Source: Phycicoccus sp. (GTDB lineage: Bacteria; Actinomycetota; Actinomycetes; Actinomycetales; Dermatophilaceae). From it: a stretch of DNA of 47,948 nucleotides. The stretch lies in contig JAGOME010000032.1 of the NCBI GenBank assembly GCA_017993715.1, positions 1 through 47,948 on the forward strand, written 5' to 3'. Position 1 is the stretch's first letter, and each line of letters begins with the position of its first letter. A program made the translations under genes and the position numbers. Under the pieces are notes generated by a model. It was not told where the DNA came from, did not search any database, and worked only from the letters and a program-made list of their open reading frames with translations. This document shows positions 36,046 through 45,006 of the stretch, piece by piece.

Positions 36046-37050
36046 ATGCCCAGCCCGAGCCCTGCGACGAAGACCGAGCGGCTGCTCAATCTTGTCCTCG
36101 TGCTTCTCTACACGACCCGCCCGCTCACCCGGGCGCAGATCAGGGCCGCGGTCCCGCAGTACGGCGACACCGCCTCCGATGAGGCCTTCCAGCGGATGTT
36201 CGAACGCGACAAAGACGAGCTGCGCGAGCTCGGCATCCCCCTGGTCACCGAGGTCATCGGCACCAACTGGGTGGACGAAGAGGGCTATCGCATCCATCAG
36301 CGTGACTATGCATTGCCGGACATCACGTTCGAACCTGACGAGATGGCCGTCCTCGGCCTCGCGGCCCGCACGTGGGCCGCGGCGTCGCTGGCCGGTCCGG
36401 CCGCCCAGGCCCTCCGCAAGCTGCGGGCCGGCGAGGTCGAACGCGACACGGAGTCCCTCATCGGCATCGAGCCACGGCTGCGCGCCGTCGAGCCGGCCTT
36501 TGACGACGTGCGCCACGCCGTGACCTCGCGCCGCGTCATCACCTTCGACTACCGGCGCCCTGAGGCCATCGATGCGGCCACCCGCCGAGTTCAGCCCTGG
36601 TCGCTGCTCTCGTGGCACGGCCACTGGTACCTCACGGCATTCGATCTGGATCGCCAGGCGCCGCGGGTCTTCCGCCTCTCCCGAATCCAGGGCCGGGTCC
36701 GCGCCCAGCGAGCGGCCGGTGCGTACACCGTTCCGGCTCACGACGCCCGAGAAATGGTGTCGGGCTCGGTGGCAGTCCATCCCACGCGGACGGCGGCCGT
36801 CCGCGTCCGCCAGGGCCGCGGCCAGGCGCTGCGGCGTCAGGCGCTCGAGGTGGACTCCCTGGACTCCGAGTGGGATCAGATCGCCCTCGGCTACGCCGAC
36901 ACCGCGGGACTGGCGTCCGAACTGGCCGCCTATGGACCCGATGTGGTCGCGGTGTCCCCGCCGGACGTGGTCGCCCAGGTCCGCGAGATGCTCGCTGCGG
37001 TGGCTCATCCCCGCGTGATCGAGGGCTCGGATGGGGGACGGCCGCGATGA
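36046..37050 (+). CDS. pafB: WYL-domain transcriptional regulator PafB
   Basis: Product of 334 residues. An N-terminal winged helix-turn-helix (KTERLLNLVLVLLYTTRPLTRAQIRAAVPQY) is followed by a WYL domain (about 155-245: RVITFDYRRPEA, QPWSLLSWHGHWYLTAFDLDRQAPRVFRLSRI) and a WCX-like C-terminus. In mycobacteria PafB and PafC together activate LexA/RecA-independent DNA-damage genes and are encoded with pafA. No PafBC-type promoter (TTGTCR-N8-TANNNT) was noticed by eye in this window. It overlaps pafC by ATGA and is leaderless. Confidence 0.94.
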   Translation: MPSPSPATKTERLLNLVLVLLYTTRPLTRAQIRAAVPQYGDTASDEAFQRMFERDKDELRELGIPLVTEVIGTNWVDEEGYRIHQRDYALPDITFEPDEMAVLGLAARTWAAASLAGPAAQALRKLRAGEVERDTESLIGIEPRLRAVEPAFDDVRHAVTSRRVITFDYRRPEAIDAATRRVQPWSLLSWHGHWYLTAFDLDRQAPRVFRLSRIQGRVRAQRAAGAYTVPAHDAREMVSGSVAVHPTRTAAVRVRQGRGQALRRQALEVDSLDSEWDQIALGYADTAGLASELAAYGPDVVAVSPPDVVAQVREMLAAVAHPRVIEGSDGGRPR

Positions 37051-38000
37051 CGGAGAATGCCACGGAGCGGCTCTCGCGCCTGCTCACCATGGTGCCGTGG
37101 CTGGTCAACCGCCAGGGCATTGATGTCGCCGAAGCGGCGCGCGGCCTGGGCGTCACTGCCACCCAGCTCGAGAGCGACCTCCAGCTGCTCTTCCTCTGCG
37201 GCTATGGGTCCATGCCCGACGAGCTCATCGACGCCCAGTGGGAGAGCGGTCAGGTCTTCGTCAGCAATGCCGAGGCCATCGCCCGCCCGCTGCGGCTCGG
37301 GGTGGACGAGGCCGTCACCCTCATCGTCGGTCTGCGCACCCTGCGCGATGCGGCGCCCCCGCAGACCCGCGACGCCGTTGAGCGGGCCTTGATCAAACTC
37401 GAGGCTGCCTCGGGGGCCGCGGGGGAGGTCGCCAACCGGGTCGCGGTCACGGTCGACGAGGCCGATGCCCGCTTGGCCCTCGCAGAGCAGGCCGTGCGCG
37501 AGCACCGCCGGCTCCACGTGACCTACTTGGTGCCCGGACGGGACGAGACGACCGAACGAGACGTCGACCCGATGCGGGTCGTCGGACTCGACGGCCGCTG
37601 GTATCTCGAGGGCTGGTGCCATCGGGCCCAGGACACTCGGCTGTTCCGGATCGACCGGATCGTTGAGCTGACGATGCTGGCCGAGGACGGGACCCCCCCT
37701 CCCCAGGCCCAACAGCGCGACCTCGACGCCGGGACCTTCTTGCCCGGTCCCGCGGACCAGCGGATCACCCTGACCCTGGACCGCAGCGCCGCCTGGGTGG
37801 CCGACTACTACCCGGTCGAGTCGGCGCAACCCGGACCCGATGGGGCGCAGATGGTGACCCTGCGGACGGCGGATACCGAGTGGATCGTTCGGCTCGTCCT
37901 GCGGTTAGGGGGCGCGGCCCGCGTCGTCGACCCGGCCGGACTCGATGAGGTCGTCCAGGAGCGGGCTCAGTCGGCGCTGACGGCATACGGGCCTGACTGA
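37047..38000 (+). CDS. pafC: WYL-domain transcriptional regulator PafC
   Basis: Product of 317 residues, partner of PafB. An N-terminal helix-turn-helix (RLLTMVPWLVNRQGIDVAEAARGLGVTATQLESDLQLLFLCG) precedes a WYL domain (HRRLHVTYLVPGRDETTERDVDPMRVVGLDGRWYLEGWC) and a WCX domain. The start overlaps the pafB stop in ATGA, so the two subunits are made in a coupled way. A weak 7-bp inverted repeat follows the stop. Confidence 0.94.
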   Translation: MTENATERLSRLLTMVPWLVNRQGIDVAEAARGLGVTATQLESDLQLLFLCGYGSMPDELIDAQWESGQVFVSNAEAIARPLRLGVDEAVTLIVGLRTLRDAAPPQTRDAVERALIKLEAASGAAGEVANRVAVTVDEADARLALAEQAVREHRRLHVTYLVPGRDETTERDVDPMRVVGLDGRWYLEGWCHRAQDTRLFRIDRIVELTMLAEDGTPPPQAQQRDLDAGTFLPGPADQRITLTLDRSAAWVADYYPVESAQPGPDGAQMVTLRTADTEWIVRLVLRLGGAARVVDPAGLDEVVQERAQSALTAYGPD

Positions 38001-38043
38001 GACCGCACAGCGGACTCACAGTCGGGTAGGGAAACCTCGCCTG

Positions 38044-38075
38044 GGTGATCGACGTTGGGGACAGCGGGGATCACC
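38044..38075. terminator. Weak inverted repeat after pafC
   Basis: GGTGATC (38044-38050) and GATCACC (38069-38075) are complementary around 18 bases, 44 bases after the pafC stop. There is no U-tract. It could be a terminator or an operator for tatA. Low confidence. Confidence 0.25.
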
Positions 38076-38107
38076 GTTCGCTCAGGCAGCCGTCACACCG
38101 CGGCGCG

Positions 38108-38113
38108 TACACT
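38108..38113 (+). promoter_or_regulatory. -10 element TACACT upstream of tatA
   Basis: TACACT lies 49 bases before the tatA ATG, giving a leader of about 45 bases with a GAAAGG ribosome site. No clear -35 box. Confidence 0.45.
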
Positions 38114-38162
38114 CACCTGCAAGGTCGGGTCCCTTCCGGCCGAAACTGAAAGGCAAGAACCG

Positions 38163-38420
38163 ATGCTCCGTGGGCTCCAGGGATGGCACCTCATCATCCT
38201 CATCGTGCTGGTCGTGCTCCTGTTCGGCTGGAAGCGCCTGCCCGACGCCGCGCGCAGCCTGGGCCGCTCGATGCGGGTGTTCAAGTCCGAGGTCGACGAG
38301 ATGAAAAAGGAAGGCCAGGCCAGCGAGGCCTCCAAGGCCACCGTCGAGGGCGAAACGGTCGACTCTGCCAAGACCGAGCCAACCTCTTCGCAGGATTCCA
38401 CCACCGACAACCGCTCCTGA
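38163..38420 (+). CDS. tatA: Sec-independent protein translocase subunit TatA
   Basis: Product of 85 residues. A short N-terminal membrane helix ([22 protein letters not shown]) with the conserved FG hinge is followed by an amphipathic helix ([23 protein letters not shown]) and a polar tail. This is TatA architecture; TatA oligomers form the pore for folded twin-arginine substrates. The ATG at 38163 is chosen on homology and the GAAAGG upstream; the longer frame from 38055 has no similarity. tatC follows 24 bases later. Confidence 0.93.
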   Translation: MLRGLQGWHLIILIVLVVLLFGWKRLPDAARSLGRSMRVFKSEVDEMKKEGQASEASKATVEGETVDSAKTEPTSSQDSTTDNRS

Positions 38421-38444
38421 CCTCGGCCGCACCCCGCGACGATC

Positions 38445-39290
38445 ATGGCTGCCTTGCGCCGTAAGGAGCGTGACCCCGAGGGTCGGATGAGCCTCGGCGA
38501 CCACCTGCGCGAGTTGCGCAACCGGATCACCAAGGCAGGCCTGGCCATCCTCATCGCCGCCATCGCCGGATGGTTCCTCTACGACCCGGTCTACTGGCTC
38601 CTGCGCGCCCCGGTCGACGACTACATTGCGGCCAACCCCGACCGCGCCGGCAAGATCGAGCTCACACTGTCCGGTCCGACGGCGGCCTTCTCCCTGCAGT
38701 TGTCGGTCTCGATGTTCCTCGGCTTCCTGGTGTCCAGCCCGGTCTGGCTCTACCAGGCTTGGGCGTTCATCGTCCCCGGCCTGACCAAGAAGGAGAAGCG
38801 GATCTCGCTGACCTTCATCGGGGCGGCCGTGCCGCTCTTCCTCAGTGGCGTCGCCTTAGCCCAAGTCTCGCTGCCGCTCATCATGAAGGTGCTGCTCGAC
38901 TTCACGCCGTCTGAAGCCGCCAACTTCCAGGGTCTGCCGGAGTACTTCAGCTTCGTGCTGCGGTTCATGCTGGCCTTCGGGTTCGCGTTCCTGTTGCCCG
39001 TCTTCCTCGTCGGGCTCAACGTGATCGGCATTCTCCCGGCCAGCCGGCTCATCCAGGGCTGGCGGGTCGCGGTGTTCCTCATCTTCGTGTTCTCGGCGAT
39101 CATGATGCCGACGCCCGACCCGTACACGATGTTCCTCCTCGCCGGACCCTTGGTCATCCTCTTCTTTGCTGCCTACGTCGTGTGCCGGTTCCTGGACAAG
39201 CGCAAGGCCAGCCACCGTCCCGACTGGCTCGAGGTCGACGACACCCAGGCCTCGACCATCGAGCCCGCCGGCCCAGCGACGTCCTCATGA
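38445..39290 (+). CDS. tatC: Sec-independent protein translocase subunit TatC
   Basis: Product of 281 residues with six membrane helices, the receptor for twin-arginine signal peptides. The N-terminal RMSLGDHLRELRNRITKAGLA is the TatC signature region. Phrases typical of the family include SPVWLYQAWAFIVPGLTKKEKR and FGFAFLLPVFLVGLNVIGIL. The C-terminal cytoplasmic tail is polar. It is followed after 7 bases by the diacylglycerol kinase-like gene. Confidence 0.95.
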   Translation: MAALRRKERDPEGRMSLGDHLRELRNRITKAGLAILIAAIAGWFLYDPVYWLLRAPVDDYIAANPDRAGKIELTLSGPTAAFSLQLSVSMFLGFLVSSPVWLYQAWAFIVPGLTKKEKRISLTFIGAAVPLFLSGVALAQVSLPLIMKVLLDFTPSEAANFQGLPEYFSFVLRFMLAFGFAFLLPVFLVGLNVIGILPASRLIQGWRVAVFLIFVFSAIMMPTPDPYTMFLLAGPLVILFFAAYVVCRFLDKRKASHRPDWLEVDDTQASTIEPAGPATSS

Positions 39291-39297
39291 CCCGCCG

Positions 39298-40197
39298 GTG
39301 AAGCCGGGCGCCACGCGCTACGGCGTCGTCGTCAATCCCACCTCCGGCAAGAACTCCGGCAAGCGCATCGGTGAGGCGGCCGTCACGCTGCTTGCCGCCT
39401 CGGGTGCACAGATCGTCGACCTTTCCGCCCTCAATGCCGCTCACGCGGCCGACCGGGTCCGGGCCGCCGTGGCCGCGGACGAGATCGACGCCCTCGTCGT
39501 TGTCGGTGGCGACGGCATGGTGCACCTCGGGGTCAACCTCGCAGCACAGACGGGAATGCCGCTCGGCATCGTCGCTGCCGGCACCGGCAACGACATCGCC
39601 CGCGAACTCGGCCTGCCGGTGCGCGATGCCGCAGCCTCCATCGAGCGCATCCTGCATGGCCGCACTCGGCCCGTGGACCTGGTGCGCAGCGTCGATCCCG
39701 ACGGAGCGCCCCGCTGGTTCGCGGGTGTGCTCGCAGCCGGCTTTGATGCGGTCGTCAACGAACGCGCCAACGGCTGGCGCTGGCCCAAGGGCACGGCCCG
39801 ATACAACCTTGCCGTCCTGCGTGAGCTGCCGGTGTTCCGGGCGATCCCCTACGTGCTGACTCTCGACGGACAGCGTCGCGAGGTCGAGGCGATGCTCGTG
39901 GCAGTCGGCAACGGACCGGCATATGGGGGAGGGATGCAGGTCGTCCCCGGGGCCCGGTTTGATGACGGCCTGCTCGACGTCCTGGTCCTCCATCGACTCC
40001 CGATGATCGAGTTTCTGCGGGTCTTCCCGCGGGTCTTCACCGGCCGCCATGTGGATCACCCTGCGGTGGAGATCCTGCAAGGCGTGTCAGTCACCATCGA
40101 GGCTAAGGGCATCGTGGCGTATGCCGACGGCGAACGGTTCACGCCCCTGCCCTGCACCCTCGAGGTCGTGCCAGGGGCGCTCACGGTCTTCGCGTAG
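39298..40197 (+). CDS. Diacylglycerol kinase family lipid kinase
   Basis: Product of 299 residues of the DagK/YegS family (DAGK catalytic domain). The opening YGVVVNPTSGKNSGKR and the ATP-binding GGDGM (70-74) with MPLGIVAAGTGNDIARELG are diagnostic. The C-terminal beta domain includes GNGPAYGGGMQVVPGARFDDGLLDV. It probably phosphorylates diacylglycerol or a related lipid at the membrane. The GTG at 39298, 7 bases after tatC, matches homologue starts. The TAG stop forms half of the -10 box of the helicase gene. Confidence 0.9.
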   Translation: MKPGATRYGVVVNPTSGKNSGKRIGEAAVTLLAASGAQIVDLSALNAAHAADRVRAAVAADEIDALVVVGGDGMVHLGVNLAAQTGMPLGIVAAGTGNDIARELGLPVRDAAASIERILHGRTRPVDLVRSVDPDGAPRWFAGVLAAGFDAVVNERANGWRWPKGTARYNLAVLRELPVFRAIPYVLTLDGQRREVEAMLVAVGNGPAYGGGMQVVPGARFDDGLLDVLVLHRLPMIEFLRVFPRVFTGRHVDHPAVEILQGVSVTIEAKGIVAYADGERFTPLPCTLEVVPGALTVFA

Positions 40198-40200
40198 GGT
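40195..40200 (+). promoter_or_regulatory. -10 element TAGGGT of the helicase gene, made from the lipid-kinase stop codon
   Basis: TAGGGT ends 6 bases before the ATG at 40207. Its TAG is the stop codon of the upstream kinase gene. Confidence 0.65.
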
Positions 40201-40206
40201 CCTGCT

Positions 40207-43059
40207 ATGGCCACCCCGTCGCAGCGGTATGCCGCTGCCCGTGACCGAGCCGGACATCCGCAGCTCACGGCATTCGAGGCCACGCTCGAGTTCCCCCTCG
40301 ACGACTTTCAGCGGCAGGCCTGTGCGATCGTCGAGGAGGGTTCAGGCGTCCTTGTGGCGGCGCCCACGGGAGCCGGCAAGACCGTCGTCGGCGAGTTCGC
40401 CGTCCATCTCGCGCTGGCGGCCGGCCGCAAGGCGTTCTATACGACCCCGATCAAGGCCCTGTCGAATCAGAAGTACCACGACCTCGTCGCCGTCCACGGC
40501 GCCGACCAGGTCGGCCTGCTCACCGGGGACTCCTCGGTCAACGGTGAGGCACCCGTGGTCGTCATGACCACCGAGGTCCTGCGCAACATGATGTATGCCG
40601 GGTCCAGCACGTTGACCGGGCTGGGCTACGTCGTCATGGACGAAGTCCACTACGTCGCCGACCGGTTCCGGGGCGCAGTCTGGGAGGAAGTGATCATCAA
40701 CCTGCCTGAGTCGGTGCAGGTGGTCTCCCTCTCGGCGACGGTGAGCAACGCCGAGGAGTTCGGGGACTGGCTGGCTGAGGTGCGCGGCGGCAACGGCATC
40801 GTCGTCACGGACCATCGGCCCGTGCCGCTGTGGCAACACATGCTTGTGGGCACCGAGATGTTCGACCTGTTCGCCGACCAAGGTGCGCTCGCGATCCTCG
40901 GCGCGCCTGCGCCCGAGGGCGATCCGGCGGCTGGGGAAGCCCGTCGCGACGCTGCCACGCGCGTCAATCCCGAACTGCTGCACGAGATCCGGCGGGTCGA
41001 GCGCTCGATCCCTCCGCCCGGTGACCGGGGTCACCGGGGGGGTCGCGGGGGTCGCAGCGGCGGGGTCGCGCGACGCGGAGACGACCGCCGGGCGGGCGGC
41101 ATTCGCGATGATCGCGGCAACCGGGCCGCCGGACGCATGTCCCGACCCGAGGTCATCAAAGAACTCGACCGGTCCGGTCTGCTCCCGGCAATCACGTTCA
41201 TCTTCAGTCGTGTGGGCTGCGATGCGGCGGTGGGCCAGTTGCTCGCCGCGGACCTGCGCTTGGTGCCTGCCAAGGAGGGCGATCGCATCCGGCGGATCGT
41301 CGAGCAACGGGTCGAGGGGATCGCCGAGGAGGACCTCGGCGTCCTCGGATATCACGACTTCGTCGACGGGCTGTCGCGGGGCTTCGCGGCCCACCACGCG
41401 GGCATGTTGCCAACGTTCCGCGAGATCGTCGAGGAGTTGTTCACTCAGGGGCGTGTCCGGGCGGTCTTCGCGACGGAGACGCTCGCGCTAGGCATCAACA
41501 TGCCGGCCCGCAGCGTGGTGCTGGAGAAGCTGGTCAAGTTCAACGGCGAGGCCCACGTCGACGTCACCGCGGCCGAATACACGCAGCTCACGGGCCGCGC
41601 TGGTCGACGAGGCATCGATATCGAGGGTCACGCCGTCGTCCAGTGGTCCCGGGGCCTGGACCCGGTGGCGGTCGCCGGGCTGGCATCACGGCGGACCTAC
41701 CCGCTCAACTCCAGCTTCCGCCCGACCTACAACATGGCGGTCAACCTGGTGGCCTCGGTGGGCCGAGAGCGGGCAACGGCGATACTGGAGAGTTCGTTCG
41801 CGCAGTTCCAAGCCGACCGCGCCGTGGTCGGACTGCTGCGTCAGGTCCGTCGCAACGAAGAGGCCCTGGACGGCTACGCCGAAGCCATGACGTGTGACCG
41901 CGGGGATTTCTCGCAGTATGCGGGGTTGCGCCGCGCCGTGGCGGACGCTGAGAAGTCCGGTGCCCGAGCCAGGTCGGCGAGCCGTCGCGCGGAGGCGGCG
42001 GTCAGTCTCGATGCCCTGCGGATCGGCGATGTCTTCCGCATCCCGTCGGGGCGGGATGCTGGCTGGGCGGTCGTCGTGCAGCCGTCGCGGACCTATCAGG
42101 GGGAGTGGACCGGTCCGAGCGTCGTGACCGTGGATCGGCACTATCGTCGGCTCACCCTCACCGACGTCCCTAGCGCGGTCGACAAGGTCGCCACGATCAA
42201 GGTGCCCGGTCACTTCAACGGCAAGAACCCCAAGGCGCGCCGGGACTTGGCGACGTCCATCCGCATCGCGGTTCCGCACGATGACGTCCGACCGGCTCGT
42301 GGCGGGCGGGAGTCCGCCCCTGGCCCGGACGACCGCATCGACGAGTTGCGCCGCCGGCTACGCGCCCACCCGTGCCATTCCTGTCCGGACCGTGAGGACC
42401 ATGCGCGCTGGGCCGAACGGTGGTGGCGCCTCAAGCGGGAGACCGTCACGATGACGTCGCGCGTCGAGGGCCGCACCAACACGGTGGCGCGCACCTTCGA
42501 TCGGATCTGTGACGCTCTGGTGGCCTCCGGCTATCTGGCCACCGGTGGGGACAGCGTCACGGCTGATGGCCAGCGCCTCCGCCGGCTCTACACGGAGCGG
42601 GACCTACTCACCGCCCAATGTCTGCGCGACGGGGTGTTCAACCGGTTGGATTCCGCGGGCCTGGCCTCCCTTGTCTCGGTGCTCGTCCATGCTCCGCGCG
42701 GTGACGCCGAGGCTGCACCTCGGCTGCCTGGCGACGAGGTCGCTGAGGCCGTGACGGCGTTGCAGCGCACCTGGGAGTCACTGGAGGAGCTCGCTCAAGA
42801 ACACGGGCTCCCGGCCACCGCGCTGCCCGATGCCGGGATCGCCTGGGCCGTGCACCGGTGGGCCAAGGGACACCAGCTGGAGGCGGTGCTGCGGGGTCAG
42901 GACCTCTCGGCTGGTGATTTCGTGCGGCGGTGCAAGATGATCGTCGACCTCTTGGGGCAGATCGCGCAGGCCGCTGCCGACCCCCACGTGCGCACCACGG
43001 CTCGATCGGCCATCGATGCGGTGATGCGCGGGGTCGTTGCTGCCGATCGGCTCGACTAA
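40207..43059 (+). CDS. helY: DEAD/DEAH-box RNA helicase HelY (Ski2/Mtr4-like)
   Basis: Product of 950 residues of the Ski2-like superfamily 2 helicases. Walker A is APTGAGKT (52-59), motif II is DEVH (145-148), motif III is SATVSN, and motif VI is the TQLTGRAGRRGID block. The C-terminal third includes a beta-rich insert and the DSHCT domain. A Gly/Arg-rich segment at about 272-310 separates the two RecA-like lobes and may contact RNA. Actinobacterial HelY genes are regularly found after tatC, as here. Leaderless start. Likely role is RNA processing or decay; the exact substrates are unknown. Confidence 0.92.
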   Translation: MATPSQRYAAARDRAGHPQLTAFEATLEFPLDDFQRQACAIVEEGSGVLVAAPTGAGKTVVGEFAVHLALAAGRKAFYTTPIKALSNQKYHDLVAVHGADQVGLLTGDSSVNGEAPVVVMTTEVLRNMMYAGSSTLTGLGYVVMDEVHYVADRFRGAVWEEVIINLPESVQVVSLSATVSNAEEFGDWLAEVRGGNGIVVTDHRPVPLWQHMLVGTEMFDLFADQGALAILGAPAPEGDPAAGEARRDAATRVNPELLHEIRRVERSIPPPGDRGHRGGRGGRSGGVARRGDDRRAGGIRDDRGNRAAGRMSRPEVIKELDRSGLLPAITFIFSRVGCDAAVGQLLAADLRLVPAKEGDRIRRIVEQRVEGIAEEDLGVLGYHDFVDGLSRGFAAHHAGMLPTFREIVEELFTQGRVRAVFATETLALGINMPARSVVLEKLVKFNGEAHVDVTAAEYTQLTGRAGRRGIDIEGHAVVQWSRGLDPVAVAGLASRRTYPLNSSFRPTYNMAVNLVASVGRERATAILESSFAQFQADRAVVGLLRQVRRNEEALDGYAEAMTCDRGDFSQYAGLRRAVADAEKSGARARSASRRAEAAVSLDALRIGDVFRIPSGRDAGWAVVVQPSRTYQGEWTGPSVVTVDRHYRRLTLTDVPSAVDKVATIKVPGHFNGKNPKARRDLATSIRIAVPHDDVRPARGGRESAPGPDDRIDELRRRLRAHPCHSCPDREDHARWAERWWRLKRETVTMTSRVEGRTNTVARTFDRICDALVASGYLATGGDSVTADGQRLRRLYTERDLLTAQCLRDGVFNRLDSAGLASLVSVLVHAPRGDAEAAPRLPGDEVAEAVTALQRTWESLEELAQEHGLPATALPDAGIAWAVHRWAKGHQLEAVLRGQDLSAGDFVRRCKMIVDLLGQIAQAAADPHVRTTARSAIDAVMRGVVAADRLD

Positions 43060-43076
43060 GCGCCGACCTGGGCGGG

Positions 43077-44057
43077 TCACCCCAGATTGAGGGCGGACAA
43101 CACGCGGTTGATCGAGCCGGTGACGCCGTATTCGCTGGCCACGACGCTGAGCAGCCGGGCATCGGCCACGGCGCTCGGGAGCGCAGCATCGACGTCGGGC
43201 ACGGGGGCGGCCCGCGCGACGGCGACGACGGTCGGCGCGACATCGAGATAGGCCGTGGCCGCCTCGAGGTTGGTGCGCCGCGCCCCCTTGATGCGCGGAT
43301 CGCCGTCGGCCACCGCCACACGGACCGCAGCGAGAGAACCGAAGTCGGCGATGAGCTGCGCGGCAGTCTTGTCGCCGATGCCTTTGACGCCCGGCAACCC
43401 GTCACTGGTGTCTCCGCGCATGATCGACATGTCGAGATAGGCGGGACCGTTGAGCACTCCGTAGTGCTCCTGCAAGAAGGCCTCGTCCACTGTTTGCGCG
43501 TCTCGCACACCGGATCGCGCCGTGTAGAGGACTCGGATGCGAGCGGCGTCATCGACCAGCTGGAACAGGTCCCTGTCGCCGGTCACCACGTCGATCGGCA
43601 TGACGTTGGCGTAGCGCGTTGCGTACGCACCGATCACATCATCGGCCTCGTAGCCATCAACGCCCACGCGGGCAATCCCGAATGCCGCCAAGGCATCGAC
43701 GATCACGGGCACCTGGGGCTCGAGGTCGTCGGGCACCTCCTCTGCGACGCCGTGCGCTGGATGAGCCTGGTCCGGCACACCGGAATCGGCCACGGGCGAT
43801 GGCGCGGTGGCGACCCGGTGGGCCTTGTAGCTGGGGATCGCGTCGACCCGGAACGCCGGGCGCCAGTCGTTGTCCCAGCACGCAATGAGGTGGGTAGGGC
43901 GGTGCATCGAGACCAGCGTGGCGATCATGTCCAGGAAGCCGCGCACGGCATTCGTCGGGGGTTCGGACGGGGAGGAGCGCTGGTCGGGCACGCCGTAAAA
44001 GGCGCGGAAGTACAGCGAGGCGGCATCGAGGAGCATCAACCGAGGTTCGGACGGCAT
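43077..44057 (-). CDS. 5'-3' exonuclease (Pol I N-terminal/FEN-like)
   Basis: Product of 326 residues resembling the stand-alone 5'-3' exonuclease family related to the N-terminal domain of DNA polymerase I. The metal-binding acidic residues lie in LMLLDAASLYFRAF, IACWDNDWRP, DGYEADDVIGAYA, DVVTGDRDLFQLV and MRGDTSDGLPGVKGIGDKTAAQLI, the last being the helix-hairpin-helix. No polymerase domain follows. It probably removes flaps or RNA primers. The ATG at 44057 follows a leaderless -10 box; it is divergent from the Lrp/AsnC gene. Confidence 0.92.
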   Translation of the reverse strand: MPSEPRLMLLDAASLYFRAFYGVPDQRSSPSEPPTNAVRGFLDMIATLVSMHRPTHLIACWDNDWRPAFRVDAIPSYKAHRVATAPSPVADSGVPDQAHPAHGVAEEVPDDLEPQVPVIVDALAAFGIARVGVDGYEADDVIGAYATRYANVMPIDVVTGDRDLFQLVDDAARIRVLYTARSGVRDAQTVDEAFLQEHYGVLNGPAYLDMSIMRGDTSDGLPGVKGIGDKTAAQLIADFGSLAAVRVAVADGDPRIKGARRTNLEAATAYLDVAPTVVAVARAAPVPDVDAALPSAVADARLLSVVASEYGVTGSINRVLSALNLG

Positions 44058-44064
44058 GGTCGCC

Positions 44065-44070
44065 AGCCTA
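44065..44070 (-). promoter_or_regulatory. -10 element TAGGCT of the exonuclease gene
   Basis: The minus strand reads TAGGCT, 7 bases before the ATG at 44057. It is only 10 bases from the oppositely oriented Lrp box. Confidence 0.6.
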
Positions 44071-44080
44071 GAGGCGCCGA

Positions 44081-44086
44081 TACGCT
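44081..44086 (+). promoter_or_regulatory. -10 element TACGCT of the Lrp/AsnC gene
   Basis: TACGCT ends 6 bases before the GTG at 44093. Divergent leaderless promoters share a 35-base intergenic interval. Confidence 0.6.
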
Positions 44087-44092
44087 GCCCCA

Positions 44093-44515
44093 GTGGAAGA
44101 CCTTGATCGGCGGATTGTTGAGTTGTTGCGCGCCGATGGGCGGATGAGCTATACCGACCTGGGCAAAGAGCTCGGGATGTCCACCTCCGCGGTGCATCAG
44201 CGCGTGCGACGTCTGGAGAAGCGCAAGGTGATCACGGGGTATGCCGCCCGCGTGGACCACGGGGCGCTGGGGACGGCGCTGGCGGCATTCATCTCCATCA
44301 CCCCCATCGATCCCGCTGCCCCAGATGACATCCCCGATCGCCTGCGCTCACTCACCGAGATCGAGGCGTGCCACAGTGTGGCGGGAGACGAGAACTACAT
44401 CCTCAAGGTGCGGGTGGCCTCGCCGCACGACCTCGAGGAGCTGATCGCCAAGGTGCGCAGCGCGGCCAACGTGACGACGCGCACCACGGTCGTGCTCTCC
44501 ACTCCCTGGGAGTAG
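44093..44515 (+). CDS. Lrp/AsnC family transcriptional regulator
   Basis: Product of 140 residues. The N-terminal helix-turn-helix (EDLDRRIVELLRADGRMSYTDLGKELGMSTSAVHQRVRRLEKRKVI) is followed by a RAM ligand-binding domain (about 65-140: ALAAFISITP, EIEACHSVAGDENYILKVRVAS). The family senses amino acids and forms octamers. Targets are unknown. The lysine-degradation genes 1-2 kb downstream are plausible candidates by proximity only. Leaderless GTG start. Confidence 0.93.
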   Translation: MEDLDRRIVELLRADGRMSYTDLGKELGMSTSAVHQRVRRLEKRKVITGYAARVDHGALGTALAAFISITPIDPAAPDDIPDRLRSLTEIEACHSVAGDENYILKVRVASPHDLEELIAKVRSAANVTTRTTVVLSTPWE

Positions 44516-44520
44516 CCGCG

Positions 44521-45006
44521 TCAGCGGCCGATGTCGGCAACCACGGCCTGGGTCGCGGCGACGAGGTCGCCGGGCGCGAGACCGATGTCGAGCCCACGAC
44601 GCCCACCGGAGACGTAGACAACGTCGTAGAGTTCGGCACTCTCGTCGATCACGGTGGGCAGGTGGCGCTTCTGGCCGATAGGGGAGATGCCCCCGACGAC
44701 ATACCCTGTGGCCCGCTCGGCGTCGGCAGGCTGGGCCATCGATACCTTCTTGACACCGAGCGCAGCAGCGATCGCCTTGAGATCCAAGGAGCCGCTCACC
44801 GGCACGACCCCGACGGCCAAGCCCGTTCCGGTATCGACCAGGAGGGTCTTGAAGAGCTGCTCCGGAGGAAGCCCGAGTGCCTGCACGGCCTCGAGCCCGA
44901 ACGAGCGCGCACCCGGGTCATGCTCATAGACGTGCTGCGAAAACGTGATCCCGGCAGCGGCGAGCATCGCGGTGGCAGGAGTCCCCGTGGACGGGCGAGG
45001 CGGCAT
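44521..45006 (-). CDS. ybaK: YbaK-type Cys-tRNA(Pro)/Cys-tRNA(Cys) deacylase
   Basis: Product of 161 residues of the YbaK/EbsC trans-editing family, which hydrolyses mischarged Cys-tRNA(Pro). The catalytic lysine region is PPEQLFKTLLVDTG, and VPVSGSLDLKAIAAALGVKKVSMA and TGYVVGGISPIGQKRHLPTVID follow. The ATG at 45006 lies inside a perfect 10-bp inverted repeat that also covers the -10 box. It converges with the Lrp gene (5-base gap) and shares a direction with kamA. Confidence 0.93.
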   Translation of the reverse strand: MPPRPSTGTPATAMLAAAGITFSQHVYEHDPGARSFGLEAVQALGLPPEQLFKTLLVDTGTGLAVGVVPVSGSLDLKAIAAALGVKKVSMAQPADAERATGYVVGGISPIGQKRHLPTVIDESAELYDVVYVSGGRRGLDIGLAPGDLVAATQAVVADIGR

